DNA of 9,374 bases from Thermoleophilaceae bacterium (GTDB taxonomy: Bacteria; Actinomycetota; Thermoleophilia; Solirubrobacterales; Thermoleophilaceae), in NCBI GenBank assembly GCA_013813135.1, contig JACCSF010000415.1, positions 1 to 9,374 on the forward strand, written 5' to 3'. The position numbers and the translations under genes were made by a program. Of this stretch, positions 6,145 to 9,374 are shown piece by piece. The notes beneath the pieces were generated by a model. The model did no database searches and had not been told where the DNA came from. It worked only from the letters and a program-made list of their open reading frames with translations. Each line of letters opens with the position of its first letter. Position 1 is the first letter of the stretch.

Positions 6145-7626
6145 TCATCGCTTCAGGGCCAGTTCCTTGATCGTCACCTTGCCGCCCTCCGGCAGCTCCG
6201 ATATCCAGAGCAGGTAGTTGCGGAAACCCTGACCGGCCGTGTCGAGCTGGATCGCCTGCTGGGGCTTGACGGTGATTGTGGCGCTCACCTTGCTCCAGTC
6301 CTGGATGCGGCCGGGCACGCTGTCGGAGGCGTAGACGGCGGCTTTGAAGCCGGGCGTGGAGGTCACGACGTCCATCTGGCGGCCCGCCACCCGTGACCCG
6401 GCGTTCACGTACAGCCCCACGCCGGACTTGTCGGACCCCTCGAAGCCACCCTCGTAGGTCTCGGTGTCCCAGACCGTGGTCGGCAGCCCGTCGATCGCAA
6501 ACTGCACCTGGCTGCGCGACTCCTCGCCGTCGCCCTCGGGGTCGTAGTCGTGGGCCGCGTCCTTGGACAGCACGACCGCATCGAGCCCGGGACTGCGCGG
6601 CGTGGCGGCCGGCCCCGGCCCCTTCTCCGTGCGCGTGGCGAAGAACGCGATCGTGCCGGCCACAACCGCGAGCACCGCGATGGTCAGGAACAGGGTGCGG
6701 CGCGGGTGGCGCAGGCGCTGTGGGGCGAAGTCGGCGGTGTCGTCGGACAGCGAGCGCAGGACGGTGGTGGCCTCGCCGGTGGCCTCGCCGCTGCGGGCGG
6801 CCTCGATGGCGAGCACCTCCTCGAGGTCGTGCGTCATCTCCGCGACCGTGGCGTACCGGTTCCGCGTCTCCTTGGCGGTCGAGCGCTCCACCACGGCGGC
6901 CAGCGCTGCCGAGATCTCTGGCCGGCGGCGCTGCACGTCGGGGAGCGGCTCGCGCACGTGCTTCATCGCCACCGCCACCTGGGTGTCGGCCTTGAAGGGC
7001 GCTTCGCCGGTGAGCATCTCGTAGAGGACGATCCCGAGCGAGTAGATGTCGGACTGGGCCGTCACCTCGTGGCCGAGTGCCTGCTCGGGCGAGACGTAGT
7101 CGGTGGTGCCCAGCACGCGGCCGGCGGCGGTGAGGCCCTGGGCCTCGAGCGACCGCGCGATGCCGAAGTCCGTGACCTTGGCGCGCCCGTCCGCGTCGAT
7201 CAGGACGTTCTGGGGCTTCACGTCGCGGTGGACCAGCATGTGCGCGTGGGCGCACTCCAGCGCGCGGCCGATCTCGACGGCGTAGGCCACCGCCTCGGCG
7301 ACCGGCAGCCGGCCGAGGCGGCGGATGCGGTCCTTCAGCGTCTCGCCCTCGACGTACTCGAAGACGATGTACGGAGCGCCGTCGTCTTCGCCGGCGTCGA
7401 TCACGGTCACCACGTGGGGGTGGTTGAGCTGCGCGACAGCGCGCGCCTCGCGGCGGAAGCGCTCGAGTTGGTCCGCGTCGTCGGAGATGTCGCGGTGCAT
7501 CAGCTTGATGGCGACATGGCGCTCGAGCGTCGGGTCGAAGGCCCGGTACACGATCGACATCCCGCCCGAGCCAACCTTCTCCTCGAGGCGGAAGCGGTCG
7601 CCGATCAGGGTGCCGATCACCGTCAT
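6145..7626 (-). CDS. Transmembrane Ser/Thr kinase with a discoidin-like (MviN-type) ectodomain
   Basis: 493 residues. The kinase domain (about 10-272) is complete: glycine loop G19-S-G-G-M-S-I-V26, K41 in VAIK, E60, HRDVKPQN with catalytic D135, DFG at D153, SPE at 179-181. The activation loop has T166, T174 and T175, one threonine fewer at the PknB autophosphorylation position. The linker carries a duplicated GEAT (280-287) and DTADFAP (296-302). One membrane helix lies at about 312-331. The outside part (about 350-493) has no PASTA repeat. It contains an acidic DYDPEGDGEE (360-369), then FAIDGLPTTVWDTETY, SGVGLYVNAGS, VYAS and IKELAL. This resembles the F5/8-type-C (discoidin-like) C-terminal domain of mycobacterial MviN/MurJ, so a carbohydrate-like or wall ligand is plausible but unproven. 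ATG 7626 puts only 14 residues ahead of the kinase core. Shine-Dalgarno support is weak (AGAGAG about ten bases upstream). Confidence 0.9.
   Translation of the reverse strand: MTVIGTLIGDRFRLEEKVGSGGMSIVYRAFDPTLERHVAIKLMHRDISDDADQLERFRREARAVAQLNHPHVVTVIDAGEDDGAPYIVFEYVEGETLKDRIRRLGRLPVAEAVAYAVEIGRALECAHAHMLVHRDVKPQNVLIDADGRAKVTDFGIARSLEAQGLTAAGRVLGTTDYVSPEQALGHEVTAQSDIYSLGIVLYEMLTGEAPFKADTQVAVAMKHVREPLPDVQRRRPEISAALAAVVERSTAKETRNRYATVAEMTHDLEEVLAIEAARSGEATGEATTVLRSLSDDTADFAPQRLRHPRRTLFLTIAVLAVVAGTIAFFATRTEKGPGPAATPRSPGLDAVVLSKDAAHDYDPEGDGEESRSQVQFAIDGLPTTVWDTETYEGGFEGSDKSGVGLYVNAGSRVAGRQMDVVTSTPGFKAAVYASDSVPGRIQDWSKVSATITVKPQQAIQLDTAGQGFRNYLLWISELPEGGKVTIKELALKR
6766..6789 (-). repeat. Tandem 12-bp duplication in the kinase linker
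   Basis: GGTGGCCTCGCC twice in a row without mismatch (plus-strand reading), encoding GEATGEAT at residues 280-287 of the minus-strand kinase, just before its membrane helix. It looks like a recent in-frame duplication that doubles a threonine-bearing tetrapeptide. Confidence 0.75.
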
Positions 7627-7627
7627 C

Positions 7628-7633
7628 TATTTT
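7628..7633 (+). promoter_or_regulatory. Possible -10 element (TATTTT) for the divergent thioredoxin-fold gene
   Basis: TATTTT, an AT-rich island in GC-rich surroundings, ends ten bases before ATG 7644. That spacing would start the transcript at or within a few bases of the ATG, as in actinobacterial leaderless mRNAs, and agrees with the absence of any GAGG-like site before this gene. No TTGACA-like -35 is visible around 7605-7610. The whole gap between the two divergent start codons is only 17 bases. Confidence 0.4.
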
Positions 7634-7643
7634 GCGCTCTCTG

Positions 7644-8429
7644 ATGCCCCTGGGTGTTCGCTACTACACGGATCCTGCCTGCTCGGCCTCCTGGGCCGTC
7701 GAGCCTGCCCTGCGCAAGCTCATGGTGGAGTTCGGCACCGACCTGTCGATCACCTACGTGATGGGCGGTCTCGCCCGATCGTACGAGGGCGACCTGTCTC
7801 CAATGATCCTGTCATGGCTGGACGCGTCCGACCGCTCGCGGATGCCGATCGACCCGCGCCTGTGGTCGGAGGCGCCGATCGGTTCGACCTACCCGGCCTG
7901 CATGGCGGTGAAGGCGGCGGCCGAGCAGGGCCCCGAGGCGGCGGGCCGCTACCTGCGGGCGCTGCGGGAGGGCCTGCTGTGCTTCCGGCGCAAGCTCGAC
8001 TCCAAGGAGGCGCTCGTGGAGGAGGCGCGCGCGGCTGGGCTGGACGCGCAACGCTTCCGCAATTCGCTGGAGTCGAACGCGATCGTGGAGGCGTTCGGAG
8101 CCGATCTGGAGGAGACCCGGTCCATCGAGGGACTGGTGCTGCCCAGTGTGCGCTTCGAGGCCGAACGAGGAGTGGAGTGGGTGTTCGGCGAGGCGCCCTA
8201 TGAGCGGTGGCGCACCGCCGCTCTCGCCGCCGGCGGCGTCCGCGCCGGCGCCGCTGCGCCCGATCCGCTTGCCGCGGTCGCGCGCTTCGGCAGAACAGCG
8301 AGCATCGAGATCGCGACTGTCTGTGAGCTGCCGGGCCCGCGCGCGGAGGCGGAGCTGTGGCGCCTGGCGGCCGAGTGGCGGCTGAAGCCGGTGCGGGTTT
8401 TGACCGGGATGCTCTGGGAGTTGGGTTAG
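7644..8429 (+). CDS. DsbA/FrnE-like thioredoxin-fold protein with a CxxS site
   Basis: 261 residues from ATG 7644. It begins with a beta strand (GVRYYTDPACSASWAVEPALRKL), the opening of the cytoplasmic DsbA-like families (FrnE, YjbH/SpxH, Thioredoxin_5). The redox site reads C13-S-A-S16, so the second cysteine is replaced by serine. A helical insert follows (about 55-165), then GLVLPSVRFE, where the Pro is probably the cis-Pro of the fold. The last 65 residues or so, after an Ala/Gly-rich linker, form an extra piece with FGRTASIEIATVCELPGPRAEAELWRLAAEW that I do not recognise as a named domain. There is no signal peptide or membrane segment, so it acts in the cytoplasm. A single-cysteine site suggests a thiol-transfer, glutathione-linked or adaptor role rather than disulfide formation. 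TTG 7632 is an alternative start adding four residues, but would overlap the TATTTT element. Confidence 0.75.
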   Translation: MPLGVRYYTDPACSASWAVEPALRKLMVEFGTDLSITYVMGGLARSYEGDLSPMILSWLDASDRSRMPIDPRLWSEAPIGSTYPACMAVKAAAEQGPEAAGRYLRALREGLLCFRRKLDSKEALVEEARAAGLDAQRFRNSLESNAIVEAFGADLEETRSIEGLVLPSVRFEAERGVEWVFGEAPYERWRTAALAAGGVRAGAAAPDPLAAVARFGRTASIEIATVCELPGPRAEAELWRLAAEWRLKPVRVLTGMLWELG

Positions 8430-8440
8430 GGCCAGATCCG

Positions 8441-9374
8441 CTAAACGAACCCGGACCGCGTGCCCCGCAGGCGCTGCGGGCGGAGCGCCACCACGCCGGG
8501 GTCCGCGGTCACGCGGCCGATCACCGCGGTGCCGGGGTGGCGCCGGCCCAGTAGCGAGACGGCTTTCGGGGCCTGCTCCTCCGGCACTACGCAGCAGAAG
8601 CCGCAGCCCATGTTGAACACCTCGTACAGCTCCGCCGGCTCCACCGGACCGCGCTCCGCGATGAGCTCGAAGATGCGTGGCACCGGCAGGGGGGCGTCGA
8701 TCTCGTAGCCCACCTCGGCCTCGAGGCGCAGCAGGTTCAGTAAGCCCTCGCCGGTGATGTGGGCCAGGCCGCGCACGTCGACGTCCGACTCGAGCAGCTC
8801 GCGCACCGCGCGGACGTAGATCACCGTCGGCTCGAGCAGCAGCTCACCGACCGTCGTGCCGTCGAACTCCTCGTCGAGGTCGGGTACCACCCGGCGCGCC
8901 AGGCTGAGCCCGTTCGAGTGGATGCCGCTCGACGGGATGCCCACCACGGCGTCGCCGGCCTCGATCGTCGCGCCGGTCACGATCGCGTCGAGGTCGACCA
9001 GCCCTACGCAGAAGCCGACCAGGTCGAAGCCGTGGGGGGAGGGGTGGCCGCGGATCAGGTCGGGCAGCACCGCGAGCTCGCCGCCCGGGATCTCGAGCTG
9101 GGCCTGCTCCGCTCCCTGCTTCAGCCCGATGCCGATCTGCTCGAGCATCTCCGGGTCCGCGCGCTCGACGGCGATGTAGTCGAGCAGGGCGATCGGGTCC
9201 GCGCCGACGCAAACCACGTCGTTGGCGTTCATGCCGACCAGGTCGAGCCCGATCGTGTCGAAGCGGCCCATCTGCTCGCAGACGATCACCTTCGAACCGA
9301 CGCTGTCGGTCGAGAGCGCCAGCCCGCGCGCGTCGTCCAGGCGCAGCACGCTGGCGTAATGGCCCGAGCCGAGC
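8441..9374 (-). CDS. purM: Phosphoribosylformylglycinamidine cyclo-ligase (AIR synthetase), 5' end outside window
   Basis: About 311 residues to the right edge; probably some 20-30 N-terminal residues are missing. PurM closes FGAM to AIR with ATP, step five of purine synthesis, in the cytoplasm as a dimer. Visible motifs in order: LGSGHYASVLRL at the edge, STDSVGSKV (phosphate-binding loop, usually TDGVGTK), GMNANDVVCVGADPIALLDYIAVE, GGELAVLPDLI (usually GGETAxMP), DLVGFCVGLVD, GDAVVGIPSSGIHSNGLSL, HITGEGLLNLLRL, EVFNMGCGFCCVVP and GRVT near the end. The spellings TDSVG, MNANDVVCVGADPIALLDY and FNMGCGF recall archaeal-type PurM more than the E. coli type. The stop (TAG, complement of 8441-8443) lies 11 bases from the stop of the convergent thioredoxin-fold gene. 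No terminator is seen in that gap. I see no functional link to the wall genes. Confidence 0.93.
   Translation of the reverse strand, partial: LGSGHYASVLRLDDARGLALSTDSVGSKVIVCEQMGRFDTIGLDLVGMNANDVVCVGADPIALLDYIAVERADPEMLEQIGIGLKQGAEQAQLEIPGGELAVLPDLIRGHPSPHGFDLVGFCVGLVDLDAIVTGATIEAGDAVVGIPSSGIHSNGLSLARRVVPDLDEEFDGTTVGELLLEPTVIYVRAVRELLESDVDVRGLAHITGEGLLNLLRLEAEVGYEIDAPLPVPRIFELIAERGPVEPAELYEVFNMGCGFCCVVPEEQAPKAVSLLGRRHPGTAVIGRVTADPGVVALRPQRLRGTRSGFV

Noticed and set aside
7632..7643. TTG 7632 as start of the thioredoxin-fold gene
   Set aside because: Possible, but it has no ribosome binding site and would lie in the TATTTT element; ATG 7644 starts directly before the first strand of the fold.
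6550..7644. 364-residue plus-strand frame opposite the second kinase
   Set aside because: The minus strand encodes a complete kinase domain here; the plus frame reads as its shadow.
8226..8251. Two perfect palindromes (GCCGCCGGCGGC and GCGCCGGCGC) in the thioredoxin-fold gene
   Set aside because: They fall in an Ala/Gly linker written in GC-only codons, where such palindromes arise by composition.
1..9374. Mobile elements, CRISPR, tRNA/rRNA or a phage-defence system
   Set aside because: No transposase, integrase, direct-repeat array, RNA gene signature or defence domain was seen; coding density and composition are even throughout.

Overview
The window looks like chromosomal DNA from a high-GC (roughly 70% by eye) Gram-positive bacterium of the Actinomycetota. 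The gene order phosphatase (pstP) - rodA - class B PBP (pbpA) - PASTA kinase (pknB) is the hallmark actinobacterial growth and cell-wall cluster. A D-Ala-D-Ala ligase placed directly behind pknB, and a convergent second Ser/Thr kinase with a discoidin-like ectodomain, make me think of Thermoleophilia (Solirubrobacterales and relatives). That lineage call is inference from memory of gene order, not a search result. Base composition and coding style look uniform, with no mobile element, RNA gene or CRISPR.

Plus strand, 1-6066: a five-gene, tightly coupled operon. It holds the 3' end of a PP2C phosphatase (2-328), a RodA glycosyltransferase (328-1767), a transpeptidase PBP (1764-3218), a PASTA kinase (3215-5119) and a D-alanine-D-alanine ligase (5116-6066). 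Every junction overlaps by 1 or 4 bases, and the last three are all GTGA overlaps. The products cover four steps of one task. Ddl makes the D-Ala-D-Ala end of the stem peptide. RodA polymerises lipid II and PbpA crosslinks it. PknB senses wall fragments through four PASTA domains, and PstP reverses its phosphorylation.

6067-6144 is a convergent gap packed with three GC-rich hairpins. On the minus strand, 6145-7626 encodes a second transmembrane Ser/Thr kinase. Its extracellular part lacks PASTA repeats and resembles the discoidin-like C-terminal domain of mycobacterial MviN (MurJ). A 17-bp divergent gap with a TATTTT element separates it from a plus-strand gene (7644-8429) for a DsbA/thioredoxin-fold protein. 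That protein has CxxS instead of CxxC and no signal peptide. The window closes with the minus-strand purM (8441 to the right edge, 5' end missing).

I do not see a wholly new system. The most interesting points are a DTAxFAP motif shared by the juxtamembrane linkers of the two kinases (a possible phospho-dependent docking site), the non-PASTA ectodomain, and the single-cysteine thioredoxin-fold gene divergent from that kinase.
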